Source: RH-AL1 sp964243435
Lineage (GTDB): Bacteria; Pseudomonadota; Alphaproteobacteria; Rhizobiales; Beijerinckiaceae
Direction of reading: 5' to 3'
Length of the DNA stretch: 64,000 bases
NCBI GenBank assembly: GCA_964243435.1
Contig: CAXTFM010000001.1
Location: 1-64,000, forward strand
The notes beneath the pieces are model-generated. The model saw nothing but the letters and a program-made list of their open reading frames with translations. It was not told the DNA's origin and did not search any database. Within the stretch, counting starts at the first letter, position 1; every line of letters starts with the position of its first letter. Shown here in pieces: positions 46,101-53,699 of the stretch. The position numbers were made by a program, and so were the translations under genes.

Positions 46101-46220
46101 ACGGTGCTGACGCTCATCTTCCTGCCCGCGCTTTACGTCGGCTGCTACCGCATCCACCCGAGCGTGCCGGTGGCGGAGCGGGCGCCGCTGCCAGTGCCCG
46201 CGCGTTCGGAAGCGGCCTGA
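43131..46220 (+). CDS. RND family efflux permease (HAE1/AcrB type)
   Basis: A 1029-residue inner-membrane proton-driven pump with twelve helices and two large periplasmic loops. Typical parts: N-terminal FNLSEWALEHRSFVVFLMVISMLAGV, FPDTLKEITFNDEFGDVFGNVYAFTADG, the LGLLVDDAMITVEMM helix-4 region with paired acidic residues, PMLTGTLVTVAGFLPIGF, and LTAAAASLGMVPIAREVFWGPMAYAMIGG near the end. The drug or metabolite exported is unknown. The GTG start overlaps the upstream adaptor gene by 4 bp. No outer-membrane factor follows, so a shared TolC-like channel would be needed. Confidence 0.95.
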   Translation: MTRFNLSEWALEHRSFVVFLMVISMLAGVIAYGKLGREEDPSFAIKTMIVSASWPGATIADTLDQVTDRIEKELQQVDGLDFTRSYTTPGKATVFVQFKDTTDPKKLPVLFYQVRKHIGDIRGTFPDTLKEITFNDEFGDVFGNVYAFTADGLSMRQLRDYVEGVRSAVLRVKNIGKTVLVGTQDEAIFLDFSTRKLAGLGIDTQALIKTLQAQNAIAPSGVVQAGAEQVSVRVGGQFVSETDVSAINLRVNDRFFRLSDVADIHRGYPDPPQPLFRFNGQPAVGLAVAMRQGGNLLDFGADLKAKMRTVEATLPIGVGVHLVSDQPRIVEHAVGGFTEALAEAVAIVLIVSFISLGLRAGLVVSITIPLVLAATFVVLNQMGVTLQRISLGALIIALGLLVDDAMITVEMMVSRLEAGDSRREAATFAYHSTAFPMLTGTLVTVAGFLPIGFNGSAAGEYTYSLFVVIAASLAVSWVVAVLFAPLIGVALLPKRMKHHAEKRGRFLQAFRAFLLLAMRWRWVTVALTVGCLGLAVYGMRFVPQQFFPASDRPEILVDLTLPQMSSIGETRRQMDRFEQRLKGEPDVVDWTSYVGQGAIRFYLPLDQQLGNSFYGQVVVKTPSLEARNRLMPKLAAFGREGFVGTDVFVHSLDLGPPVGRPVQYRLSGPDVQAVRQQALQLAAIVGANGHLGQPTYDWNEPGQVLRVDILQDKARQLGITSQDIAGVLNSVVGGRSITQVRDSIYLVDVIGRAQALERNSIDTLQSLQISLSNGRTVPLLAFAKLRYELEQPIVWRRDRLPTITLRSTIIDNTQPMTAVAELKPQIDAFAAALPAGYALATGGAVEEAGKGQGPIASVVPVMLLVMAFLLMVQLQSVGKLLLVISVAPLGLIGVVAALLPSGAPLGFVAILGVLALIGIIIRNSVILVAQIDEYLAEGRAPWDAVVEATCHRMRPILLTAAAASLGMVPIAREVFWGPMAYAMIGGILAGTVLTLIFLPALYVGCYRIHPSVPVAERAPLPVPARSEAA

Positions 46221-46235
46221 GCGCCGGGCGGCGTC

Positions 46236-46433
46236 CTACTCGTGCCGGGCGATGTGGGCGAGCACGGAGCCGCACAGCTCGCGCGCCTCGGCCGGCGTCA
46301 GCGAGGACGGGTCGTGGAGGCCCTTGCCGGCGAGGTGCTTGACGTGATCGGAGGTGACCTCGTGATGCTTCGGCTTCTTCGCGGGCTCGACCTTGTCGAG
46401 GATTTCCGACGCCTTCGCGCTCGTGTCCACCAC
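46236..46433 (-). CDS. Small conserved-looking hypothetical protein (65 aa)
   Basis: Not recognised. The product is 65 residues, charged, with a Lys/His-rich middle (VEPAKKPKHHEVTSDHVKHLAGKG), a SSLTPAEARELCGSVLAHI helix and one Cys. The GTG at 46433 stands seven bases behind a GGGAG ribosome site. The frame is open further upstream, but that part is Arg/Gly-rich and looks like shadow. It is convergent with the RND pump, 15 bases away. Confidence 0.6.
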   Translation of the reverse strand: MVDTSAKASEILDKVEPAKKPKHHEVTSDHVKHLAGKGLHDPSSLTPAEARELCGSVLAHIARHE

Positions 46434-46544
46434 CTTGCAGCTCCCGCCGTTGCGCCGCCCGGCGGGTCCGCCCGGCGATCCTAGCCCGCGAACTCTAGAC
46501 CGGCGGGGCGGCCGCGCCAATCGCCCGTTCCGGCGAGGCGCCCG

Positions 46545-47897
46545 TCACCGCGTCGAGGGCAGCAGCAGGTCCGGCAGGCGGAGCGCGATGCCCGGCACGA
46601 GGCAAAGCAGCAGGATCGCCACCGCCATCAGGATCACGAAGGGCAGCGTGCCGCGGATGATGTCGCCGAGCGGGATGTCGGGCGCGATGTTCTTGATGAC
46701 GAAGATGTTGAGGCCGACCGGCGGGTGGATCAGCCCCATCTCCATGGTGACCGTCATCACCACGCCGAACCACACGAGGTCGAAGCCGGCCGCCTTTAAC
46801 GGCGGCAGGATGATCGGCGCCGTCATCAGGATGATGGACACCGGCGGCAGGAAGAAGCCGAGCGCGATCACCAGGCCGAGGATGGTCACGAGCAGCACCC
46901 AGGGCGAGAGCTGCATCGCCACGATGGCCGCCGCCGCCGATTGCGAGATGTGGAGGTAGCTCATCACGTAGGCGTAAAGCAGCGACATGCCGATGATGAG
47001 CATCAGCATGGTCGACTCGCGCAGCGTCGCGGTGAGGATCGGGCTGACCTGCGCCGGGCGCCACACGCGGTAGATCGCGGCGATGAGCGCCAGCGCCAGG
47101 ATGCCGCCGAGGCCCGCCGTTTCGGAAGGCGTGGCGTAGCCGCCGTAGAGCGCCACCATCACGCCGGTGAGCAGCACCACGAAGGGCAGCACGCGCGGCA
47201 GGGTCGAGAAGCGCTCCCGCATGCTGTAGCTGTCGGCAGCGAGCAGGGCGGAGGCGGTGCCGTCGCGCCGGTAGGCGACGCGCGCGCTGGCCTGCTCGGA
47301 CCGGAAGCGCAGCACCGCCCAGCCCGCGAAAAGCGCGACGAGCAGCAGCCCCGGCCCGATGCCGGCGAGGAACAGCCGCCCCAGCGACTGTTCAGCCGCC
47401 ACCGCGTAGAGGATCATGGTGATGGAGGGCGGCAGCAGGATGCCGAGCGTCCCGCCGGCCGCGATGATGCCGGCGGCGAAGCCCGGGGAATAGCCGCGGC
47501 GCCGCATTTCGGGGATGCCGGCCGAGCCGATGGCCGAGCAGGTCGCCGGGCTTGACCCGGCCATCGCGGCGAACAGCGCGCAGGCGAACACGTTGGCGAT
47601 GCCGAGCCCGCCGGGGATGCGGTGCATCCAGGCGTGCATGGCCGAGTAAAGGTCCTGCCCCGCGCGCGAACGGCCGATGGCGGCGCCTTTGAGGATGAAC
47701 AACGGGATCGCGAGCAGGGTGATGGAGGACATCTCCTCGTATACGTTCTGCGCCACCGTATCGAGCGAGGCGGCGGGCATGAAGGCGTACATGAAGGCCA
47801 GCGCCACGAAGCCCAGCGCGAACGCGATGGGGATGCCGGCGAGCATCGCGGTCAGGGTGGCGCCCGCGTACATGACGCCGATGACGGCGGTGCTCAT
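46545..47897 (-). CDS. dctM: TRAP transporter large permease DctM
   Basis: The 450-residue DctM subunit moves the solute with sodium across the inner membrane. It has about twelve hydrophobic segments and family motifs such as IPLFILKGAAIGRSRAGQDLY, GSSPATCSAIGSAGIPEM, GGTLGILLPPSITMILYAV and MGLIHPPVGLNIFVIKNIA. Its ATG overlaps the dctQ stop by 4 bp. It is the last gene of the dctP-dctQ-dctM set behind the GntR regulator. Confidence 0.94.
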   Translation of the reverse strand: MSTAVIGVMYAGATLTAMLAGIPIAFALGFVALAFMYAFMPAASLDTVAQNVYEEMSSITLLAIPLFILKGAAIGRSRAGQDLYSAMHAWMHRIPGGLGIANVFACALFAAMAGSSPATCSAIGSAGIPEMRRRGYSPGFAAGIIAAGGTLGILLPPSITMILYAVAAEQSLGRLFLAGIGPGLLLVALFAGWAVLRFRSEQASARVAYRRDGTASALLAADSYSMRERFSTLPRVLPFVVLLTGVMVALYGGYATPSETAGLGGILALALIAAIYRVWRPAQVSPILTATLRESTMLMLIIGMSLLYAYVMSYLHISQSAAAAIVAMQLSPWVLLVTILGLVIALGFFLPPVSIILMTAPIILPPLKAAGFDLVWFGVVMTVTMEMGLIHPPVGLNIFVIKNIAPDIPLGDIIRGTLPFVILMAVAILLLCLVPGIALRLPDLLLPSTR

Positions 47898-48604
47898 CGC
47901 GCGGTCCCCAGGTCGCCCGGCATCAGATCGTCCGTCCCCGCGCCCGCACCGAGCGCCGGCACGTCGCGCCCGGGCATGTCGGGGCGGGGATCGGGGCGGG
48001 CGAGGTCGGCGCCGATGCCGATCTTCGGCTTGGCCCAGCCGGCGGCGCGCGGGCCGTAGGCCAGCGCCTCGGCGATCTGCACGGCGAGCTGGAAGCCGAG
48101 CAGCGTCATGCCCACCGCCATCATCGAGTAAGGGATCCACAGCGGCGGACCCCAGCTCGACTCCGACACCTGCCCGTCGGTCCAGGCTTCGCCGAGCAGC
48201 GTCCAGCTTTTCCACGCGAAGAAGCCGACGAAGACGAGGCTGACGAGGTCGGCGAGGAGCAGCCGGGCGCGGTTGACGCGGGGCGACAGCAGTCCCGTCA
48301 GCGCCTCGATCGCGACGTGGCCGCGCCGGGCCTGGACGGCGGCGGCCGACAGGAAGGTGGCCCCGACGATGAGGAACACCGCCATTTCGCCCTGCCAGTC
48401 CGTCGGCAGGGCGAACACGTAGCGGATGACGACGCCGTGGCTCAGCACCAGGCAGGCGCCGACGAGCGCCGCGCCGCCGAACACCAGCAGCGCGGTGTTG
48501 AGGATCGCAACCGCGCGGTCGATCGCGCCGAGCAGCCCCGGCACCCGCGGCGCCGCCGCCGACTCGACCGCCGCCGCGGTGGCCGCGTCGAAGCCATGGC
48601 TCAC
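47894..48604 (-). CDS. dctQ: TRAP transporter small permease DctQ
   Basis: A 236-residue protein with four main hydrophobic helices (ALLVFGGAALVGACLVL, WQGEMAVFLIVGATFLSAAAVQARRGHVAIEAL, LLLADLVSLVFVGFFAWKSW, IPYSMMAVGMTLLGFQLAVQI), the DctQ pattern. A Pro/Asp-rich C-terminal tail of about 50 residues is longer than usual. The GTG at 48604 overlaps the dctP stop (GTGA), and the stop overlaps the dctM start. Confidence 0.9.
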   Translation of the reverse strand: MSHGFDAATAAAVESAAAPRVPGLLGAIDRAVAILNTALLVFGGAALVGACLVLSHGVVIRYVFALPTDWQGEMAVFLIVGATFLSAAAVQARRGHVAIEALTGLLSPRVNRARLLLADLVSLVFVGFFAWKSWTLLGEAWTDGQVSESSWGPPLWIPYSMMAVGMTLLGFQLAVQIAEALAYGPRAAGWAKPKIGIGADLARPDPRPDMPGRDVPALGAGAGTDDLMPGDLGTAR

Positions 48605-49635
48605 GCGACCTGCTCGGCGAGCTTGAGCAGCTCGGCACAGTTCGCGTTGCGCCCGGCATAGTCCTTCCAGGCGGTGTCGCGGGCGATGGTGCGCCACTTG
48701 CCGAGCGTCGCCTCGTCCAGCACCTGCACCTTGGCGCCGGCCTTGCCGAACACCTCCTCGACCCGGGTGTCATCGGCCTTGGCACCGGCCTCGCCGAAGG
48801 TTTCGAGTTCCGCGCCGACCGCCATGACGAGGTCCTGCTGGTCCTTGGGCAGGGCGGCGAACACGGATTTCGACATCATGATCGGCTCCAGCATGAACCA
48901 GTAGGAGTGCTCGCGGCCGGAGGTCAGCGACTTCGACAGCTCGTCCAGGCGGAACGAGATCAGGCTGGTGGAGGAGGTGATGAGCGCGTCGCAGGCCCCC
49001 GTCTGCATGGCGGCGTAGGACTCGTTGGAGGGAACGGACAGGGTGGCGGCGCCGGCCTGCTTGAGCATCAGGTCCATCTCGCGCGAACCGCCGCGCACCT
49101 TGAGACCCTTGGCGTCGTCGGGCGCGTAGAGCGGCCGCTCGCGGCTGGCGACGCCGCCGGCCTGCCACACCCAGGACACGAGCAGGATGCCCTTGCTGTC
49201 CAGGATCTCGGCGAGCTTGCGGCCGACCGGCGCAGCCTTCCAGGCGGCACCCTGGGCGTAGGAGGTGACCAGCGCCGGCATCAGACCGATGTTCATCTCG
49301 GGCAGCTCGCCGCCGGCGTAGGGGGCGGGGTAGAGCGACATGTCGAGCGCGCCCTTTCGCATGGCGCTGAACTGGGCGTTGGTCTTCATCAGGGAGGCGC
49401 CGGCATAGACCTGGACCTCGAGCGCGCCCTTGGAGCGCTCGCCGAGCGCCTGGGCGAACTTGCGGCACATGCGGTCGCGGAAGTCGCCGGCGTCGATCGT
49501 GCCGCCGGGGAACTGGTGCGACAGCTTCAAGGTGGTGGCCGCGCGCGCCGCGCCGAGGCCGAAGCGCAGCAGGGCGGGCGCGGCCAGGCCGGCAGCGGCC
49601 CCCGAGGCGAGGAGGTGGCGTCGTGTGAAGAGCAT
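48601..49635 (-). CDS. dctP: TRAP transporter substrate-binding protein DctP
   Basis: A 344-residue periplasmic solute-binding protein. The leader FTRRHLLASGAAAGLAAP looks like a Tat signal and is followed by TLKLSHQFPGGTIDAGDFRDRMCRKFA. The binding core includes KGLKVRGGSREMDLMLKQAGA, where the Arg usually contacts a carboxylate, so an organic acid ligand is likely. The ATG at 49635 has a GGGAGG ribosome site; an earlier ATG seven codons upstream is less convincing. The identity of the acid is not visible. Confidence 0.93.
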   Translation of the reverse strand: MLFTRRHLLASGAAAGLAAPALLRFGLGAARAATTLKLSHQFPGGTIDAGDFRDRMCRKFAQALGERSKGALEVQVYAGASLMKTNAQFSAMRKGALDMSLYPAPYAGGELPEMNIGLMPALVTSYAQGAAWKAAPVGRKLAEILDSKGILLVSWVWQAGGVASRERPLYAPDDAKGLKVRGGSREMDLMLKQAGAATLSVPSNESYAAMQTGACDALITSSTSLISFRLDELSKSLTSGREHSYWFMLEPIMMSKSVFAALPKDQQDLVMAVGAELETFGEAGAKADDTRVEEVFGKAGAKVQVLDEATLGKWRTIARDTAWKDYAGRNANCAELLKLAEQVA

Positions 49636-49761
49636 GGCGTTTTCCTCCCGCCGCATGTCGCGGCGCCGTTTCTTTTGTGGTGCCTGTCGTAACGGCTGCG
49701 CCGGTCGGCGGCAAAGAAAACTTGTCCGGCCCCCGTACCGGCCGTTCGGCGCAGGGGCGCG

Positions 49762-50529
49762 TCAGCGCGGCTGCGCGTGCGTGCGGGCGGCGGCCTCCAT
49801 CTCCGGAGCGCCGGCCGCTTCGACCGGCGCGGTTCCCCGCCCGCGCAGGATGGCGAGCGCCACCTTGGCGGCGGCACGGACGTGGTCGAGGCAGGCCTGC
49901 CTTGTGCCTTCCGCGTCGCGACGTTCGACGGCGGCGACGATGCGGCCGATTTCACGCACCGTGGCGGGCAGGCGGTCGGGCGCCGACAGCGACGTCGCCC
50001 GCAGCTGCGTGTTGCGGTTGAGGAGCTGTTCCAGCATGCGGGCGGCGTGGGCGTTGCCGCAGCCGCGCAGCAGCACGTCGTAGAAGCGGCGCTTGAGGTC
50101 GAGCAGCGCGCCGCGGCCGTGCGCCGGATCGCTGGCGGCGAGCGCCTCGTACACGTGGCGCAGCGCCGCCCGCTCGGTGTCCGCCGCGCGCAGCGCGAAG
50201 CCGGCGCCGGCGAGCCCTTCCAGCGCCGCGCGGACCTCGTACACCTGTTCCGCTTCCGCCACGCTCATCAGCGCCACGAAGGGCCCGCGGTGCGGGAACA
50301 CGGTGACCAGCCCTTCCGCCTCGAGCAGGCGCACCGCCTCGCGCACGATGCTGCGGCTGACGCCGAGCCGTTCGCACAGCGCGCGGTCGGACAGGTGTGC
50401 GCCCGGCGCGTACACGCCGTCGGTGATCGCCCGGCGCAGCTCGTCCTCCACCTGCCGCCGTACCGGCTGGGGCGTGATCCTGATCGGGGACGCCGCGCTC
50501 CGCACGGCCGGCTCGACGTCGTTGCGCAC
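49762..50529 (-). CDS. GntR-family transcriptional regulator, FCD type
   Basis: A 255-residue regulator: N-terminal winged helix (VEDELRRAITDGVYAPGAHLSDRALCERLGVSRSIVREAVRLLEAEGLVTV reading as the classic GntR pattern) and a C-terminal all-helical FCD ligand-binding domain (VYEVRAALEGLAGAGFALRA, LNRNTQLRATSL, VAAVERRDAEGTRQACLDHVRAA). FCD regulators usually repress catabolic genes until a carboxylate ligand binds. The start is GTG at 50529. It lies between the TRAP genes and the divergent catabolic operon and probably controls both. Confidence 0.92.
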   Translation of the reverse strand: MRNDVEPAVRSAASPIRITPQPVRRQVEDELRRAITDGVYAPGAHLSDRALCERLGVSRSIVREAVRLLEAEGLVTVFPHRGPFVALMSVAEAEQVYEVRAALEGLAGAGFALRAADTERAALRHVYEALAASDPAHGRGALLDLKRRFYDVLLRGCGNAHAARMLEQLLNRNTQLRATSLSAPDRLPATVREIGRIVAAVERRDAEGTRQACLDHVRAAAKVALAILRGRGTAPVEAAGAPEMEAAARTHAQPR

Positions 50530-50613
50530 TGTCCCGGCACGTCCTCGCCGCCATCCCCGCCGGCAGAGTGAGCGAGCACGCCCCACCCCGCAAGACCCCT
50601 CCACCTTTCGTCG

Positions 50614-50628
50614 GATTGACCGACAATC
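50614..50628. promoter_or_regulatory. Candidate GntR operator overlapping the -35 box
   Basis: GATTG and CAATC form a perfect inverted repeat around five bases in the 154-base gap between the regulator and the catabolic operon. The core ATTG-N5-CAAT has the look of FCD-GntR operators. The repeat overlaps TTGACC (50616-50621), a -35-like box, so binding would block the promoter. Confidence 0.5.
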
Positions 50629-50644
50629 TTGCGGACGCATAGCT
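50616..50644 (+). promoter_or_regulatory. Likely sigma-70-type promoter of the catabolic operon
   Basis: TTGACC and ATAGCT are 17 bases apart and lie 40 bases before the first start codon at 50684. The -35 box is close to consensus; the -10 box is weaker. Confidence 0.4.
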
Positions 50645-50683
50645 TCGGAAGACAGGACGAGGTCAGCAGGAAAGGAACACCCG

Positions 50684-51082
50684 ATGTCCGACGACGCAGC
50701 CTTGTTCGACAAGGGCATGCCGATCCGCCGCGAGGTGCTGGGTGCCGAGTACGTCGATGCCTCGATGGCCAAGGCGGACGAGTTCATGATGGCGTTCCAG
50801 CGCGCCACCACCGCCTGGGCGTGGGGCTGGGCCTGGGGCGACCCGACGCTCGACCGCAAAACGCGCAGCCTGCTCAACCTCGCCATGCTGACCGCCGCCA
50901 ACCGCTCGCCGGAGATCAAGCTCCACGTGAAGGGTGCGCTCAACAACGGCGTCACGGTGGAGGAGATCAAGGCGACGCTGCTGCACGCCACCGCCTATTG
51001 CGGCATCCCGGCCGGTCTCGACGCCTTCAAGGCGGCGCACGAGGTGCTGGTCGCGGAAGGCGCGCTGCCGGCGAAGGCTTGA
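50684..51082 (+). CDS. Carboxymuconolactone decarboxylase-family protein
   Basis: A 132-residue member of the CMD/AhpD-like family. The pattern RTRSLLNLAMLTAANRSPEIKLH is here KTRSLLNLAMLTAANRSPEIKLHVKGALNNG-like, followed by VEEIKATLLHATAYCGIPAGLDAFK, which matches the PcaC type. PcaC decarboxylates 4-carboxymuconolactone in the protocatechuate pathway, but pcaB and pcaD are not here, so a related reaction on another acid is likely. The ATG at 50684 has an AAAGGA ribosome site. First gene of the operon. Confidence 0.88.
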   Translation: MSDDAALFDKGMPIRREVLGAEYVDASMAKADEFMMAFQRATTAWAWGWAWGDPTLDRKTRSLLNLAMLTAANRSPEIKLHVKGALNNGVTVEEIKATLLHATAYCGIPAGLDAFKAAHEVLVAEGALPAKA

Positions 51083-51114
51083 AGCCGCCAACGCGCGATG
51101 GCGAGGTGGCGACC

Positions 51115-51930
51115 GTGACCGACACGCAGCCCTGCTACGAGGTGTTCGCCATCCGCTACGCCCGCCGCGACGCGCGCCGCGCCGAGCACTTCATCGGCGG
51201 CGACCCGCATGACGGGCCGATGCCGATGGACTACTTCGTGTGGCTGATCCGCGACCCGGCCGCGCCGCCCGACGAGGCGGTGGTGGTGGACCTCGGCTTC
51301 ACCGCCGCCGTTGCCGCTCAGCGCGGGCGCGAATACCTACGCTGCCCGGTCGACGCGCTCCGCCTGTTCGACGTCGACCCGCAAGCGGTGCGCGACGTGG
51401 TGCTGACCCACCTGCACTACGACCACGTCGGCAACCTCGACCGCTTCCCGGCAGCCGAGTTCCACCTCCAGGAGCCGGACCTGCACTTCGCCGTCGGCCG
51501 GCACATGCGCCACGCCCACATGCGCAACGCCTTCGAGGTCGAGGACGTGGTCGGCGTGGTGCGGGCGAACTATGCCGGGCGCGTGCAGCTCCACGACGGC
51601 GTGGTGCAACTGCGCCCCGGCATCACGCTGCACCCCGCGCCGGGCCATTCCGCCGGGCTGCAGTTCGTGCGCGTGGCGACGCGGCGCGGCGCGGTGGTGC
51701 TGGCCTCCGACGCGTCGCACTTCTACGAGAACATGGACGCGGGGCGGCCCTTCCCGATTTGCGTCAGCGTCGCCGACACCCTCGACAGCTACGCCCGCGT
51801 GCGCGCCGCCGCGCCCTCTCCGGCGCACATCGTGCCCGGCCACGACCCGCTCGTCATGCAGCGCTACCCCGCCGCCCGGCCCGACCTCGCGGGCATCGCG
51901 GTGCGCCTCGACGTGCCGCCCGCCGCCTGA
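51115..51930 (+). CDS. Metallo-beta-lactamase-fold hydrolase (lactonase-like)
   Basis: A 271-residue MBL-fold hydrolase with the metal motif LTHLHYDHVGN, HPAPGHSAG, a later metal-binding Asp in ASDASHFYENM and a final His in IVPGHDPLV. This pattern and length resemble the N-acyl-homoserine-lactonase-like subgroup, which opens lactones. Next to a carboxymuconolactone-family protein, hydrolysis of a pathway lactone is plausible. The GTG at 51115 has a GAGG ribosome site; a GTG three codons earlier is also possible. Confidence 0.87.
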   Translation: MTDTQPCYEVFAIRYARRDARRAEHFIGGDPHDGPMPMDYFVWLIRDPAAPPDEAVVVDLGFTAAVAAQRGREYLRCPVDALRLFDVDPQAVRDVVLTHLHYDHVGNLDRFPAAEFHLQEPDLHFAVGRHMRHAHMRNAFEVEDVVGVVRANYAGRVQLHDGVVQLRPGITLHPAPGHSAGLQFVRVATRRGAVVLASDASHFYENMDAGRPFPICVSVADTLDSYARVRAAAPSPAHIVPGHDPLVMQRYPAARPDLAGIAVRLDVPPAA

Positions 51931-51963
51931 CCCGAAGTGCGCCACCACCAAGGAGATGCCCCC

Positions 51964-52887
51964 ATGCACGACGACGCGAGCGGATCGGCGATCGCGCCGC
52001 CAAGCAGGGTCGCCTGGCTCGGCCTTGGCATGATGGGCGTGCCGATGGCGGCGCGCCTCGCCGGCGCCGGCTTCGACCTGCGCGGCTACGATCCCGTCGA
52101 GACGGGCCGCGCCGCGCTCGCGGAGGCGGGCGGCACCGCCTGCGCCAGCGCGGCCGAGGCGGCGGAAAGCGCGCAGGTTCTCATCACCATGCTGCCGACG
52201 GGCAAGGCGGTCGCGCAAGCGCTGTTTGGCGAGGACGCCCCGCTGGCCAGTCGGCTCGCGCCCGGCGCGCTCGTCATCGACATGAGCTCGTCCGAGCCTG
52301 TCGGCACGCGCGACCTCGCCGAGCGGTTGGCGCGGCACGGCGTCGGCCTCGTCGACGCGCCCGTGTCGGGCGGGGTGCGCCGCGCCAGCGACGGCACGCT
52401 CGCCATCATGGCCGGCGGGGCGGCGACCCTGGTCGAACGGGCACGCCCGCTGTTTGAAGCGATGGGGACGTCGCTTTTCGCCACCGGCCCGATCGGCTCC
52501 GGCCACGCGATGAAGGCGCTCAACAACTACGTGTCAGCCGCCGGCCTCCTCGCCGCCTGCGAGGCGCTGCGCGTCGGCGCCGCGTTCGGCCTCGCCCCCG
52601 CGCTGATGACGGAGGTGCTGAACACCTCCACCGGCCGCAACAATGCGACGGAGGTGAAGCTCAAGCCCTTCGTGATCCCGAAAACCTACGCGTCCGGCTT
52701 CTCCATGGCGCTGATGACCAAGGACCTGCGCACGGCCGAGAACCTCGCCCGGCAGATGAACGTCGCCGCGCCGCTGTCCTCCGCCGTCACCGCCCTCTGG
52801 GGCGAGGCCGACGCCAGGCTCGGGCCAGGCGCCGACCACACCGCCATCGACCGATGGCTCGAACTCGTCGCCGACGGAGAAGGCTAG
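51964..52887 (+). CDS. NAD(P)-dependent beta-hydroxyacid dehydrogenase (3-hydroxyisobutyrate / tartronate semialdehyde reductase type)
   Basis: A 307-residue member of the beta-hydroxyacid dehydrogenase family. The Rossmann motif is VAWLGLGMMGVPMAARL, the substrate-binding motif is DAPVSGGVRRA, and the catalytic Lys is in GHAMKALNNYV, followed by a C-terminal helical domain. Members oxidise 3-hydroxyisobutyrate or reduce tartronate semialdehyde. The ATG at 51964 follows an AAGGAGA ribosome site. One base separates its stop from the next gene's start. Confidence 0.92.
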   Translation: MHDDASGSAIAPPSRVAWLGLGMMGVPMAARLAGAGFDLRGYDPVETGRAALAEAGGTACASAAEAAESAQVLITMLPTGKAVAQALFGEDAPLASRLAPGALVIDMSSSEPVGTRDLAERLARHGVGLVDAPVSGGVRRASDGTLAIMAGGAATLVERARPLFEAMGTSLFATGPIGSGHAMKALNNYVSAAGLLAACEALRVGAAFGLAPALMTEVLNTSTGRNNATEVKLKPFVIPKTYASGFSMALMTKDLRTAENLARQMNVAAPLSSAVTALWGEADARLGPGADHTAIDRWLELVADGEG

Positions 52888-52888
52888 C

Positions 52889-53689
52889 ATGCCCGGCGCG
52901 CCGGCCGACACGCTTGCCGGCCGATGCGCGCTGGTGACCGGCTCGACCGGCGGCCTCGGCGCGGCGGTGGGAGCGGCGCTCGCGCAGGCGGGATGCCGGG
53001 TCGTGCTGCACGGCTTGGAACCCGAGACCGCGATGGCCGAGCACGTGCGCGCCCTCACAGACGGCGGCGGCGAGGCGATCTACGTCCGCGCCGACCTCGC
53101 CCGCGCGGAGGGCGTCGCCGCATTGATGGACGTAACGCGCCAACGCTGCGGGGCGGTGGACATCCTGGTCAACAACGCGGTCACCCGGCACTTCGCCCCC
53201 GTCGAGGACTTCCCGCCCGAGCGCTGGGACGCGGCGCTCGCCGTCAACGTGTCGGCGCCGTTCCACGCCATCCGCCTCGCCCTGCCGGCCATGCGCGCAC
53301 GCGGCTGGGGACGGATCGTCAACATGGTGTCCGTTTACGGCCTGCGCGGCACGGCCGGGCGGGTCGACTACGCGACCTCCAAGGCCGCGCTGATCGGCAT
53401 GACGCGCGCCGTGGCGATGGAGACGGTCGAAGCCGGCATCACCTGCAACGCGGTGTGCCCCGGCTCGGTCTCGACGCCGGGCACGGAGGATCGCGTCGAG
53501 GCGCTGATGCGCGACGAGGACCTCCCGCGCGAGGCGGCGGTGCGCCGTTTCCTCGAAGGCAAGCAGCCGTCCGGGCGCTTCGTCGAGGCGGGCAGCGTGG
53601 CCGCCGCGGTGCTGTTCCTTTGCGGCGCGGCGGGTCGCGACATCACGGGCGCCGTGCTGCCGGTCGAGGGCGGCTGGCTGGCGGGCTAG
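52889..53689 (+). CDS. SDR-family dehydrogenase (3-hydroxybutyrate dehydrogenase-like)
   Basis: A 266-residue classical SDR: CALVTGSTGGLGAAVGAAL, ILVNNAVTRHFAPVEDFP, catalytic Ser in IVNMVSVYGLRG, the YATSK motif (Tyr and Lys) and CNAVCPGSVSTPGTEDRVE. The pattern and length fit 3-hydroxybutyrate dehydrogenase (BdhA), which would feed acetoacetate into central metabolism, but other hydroxy acids cannot be excluded. The ribosome site GGAGAAGG overlaps the end of the preceding gene. Confidence 0.88.
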   Translation: MPGAPADTLAGRCALVTGSTGGLGAAVGAALAQAGCRVVLHGLEPETAMAEHVRALTDGGGEAIYVRADLARAEGVAALMDVTRQRCGAVDILVNNAVTRHFAPVEDFPPERWDAALAVNVSAPFHAIRLALPAMRARGWGRIVNMVSVYGLRGTAGRVDYATSKAALIGMTRAVAMETVEAGITCNAVCPGSVSTPGTEDRVEALMRDEDLPREAAVRRFLEGKQPSGRFVEAGSVAAAVLFLCGAAGRDITGAVLPVEGGWLAG

Positions 53690-53699
53690 GGAGGGGAAC

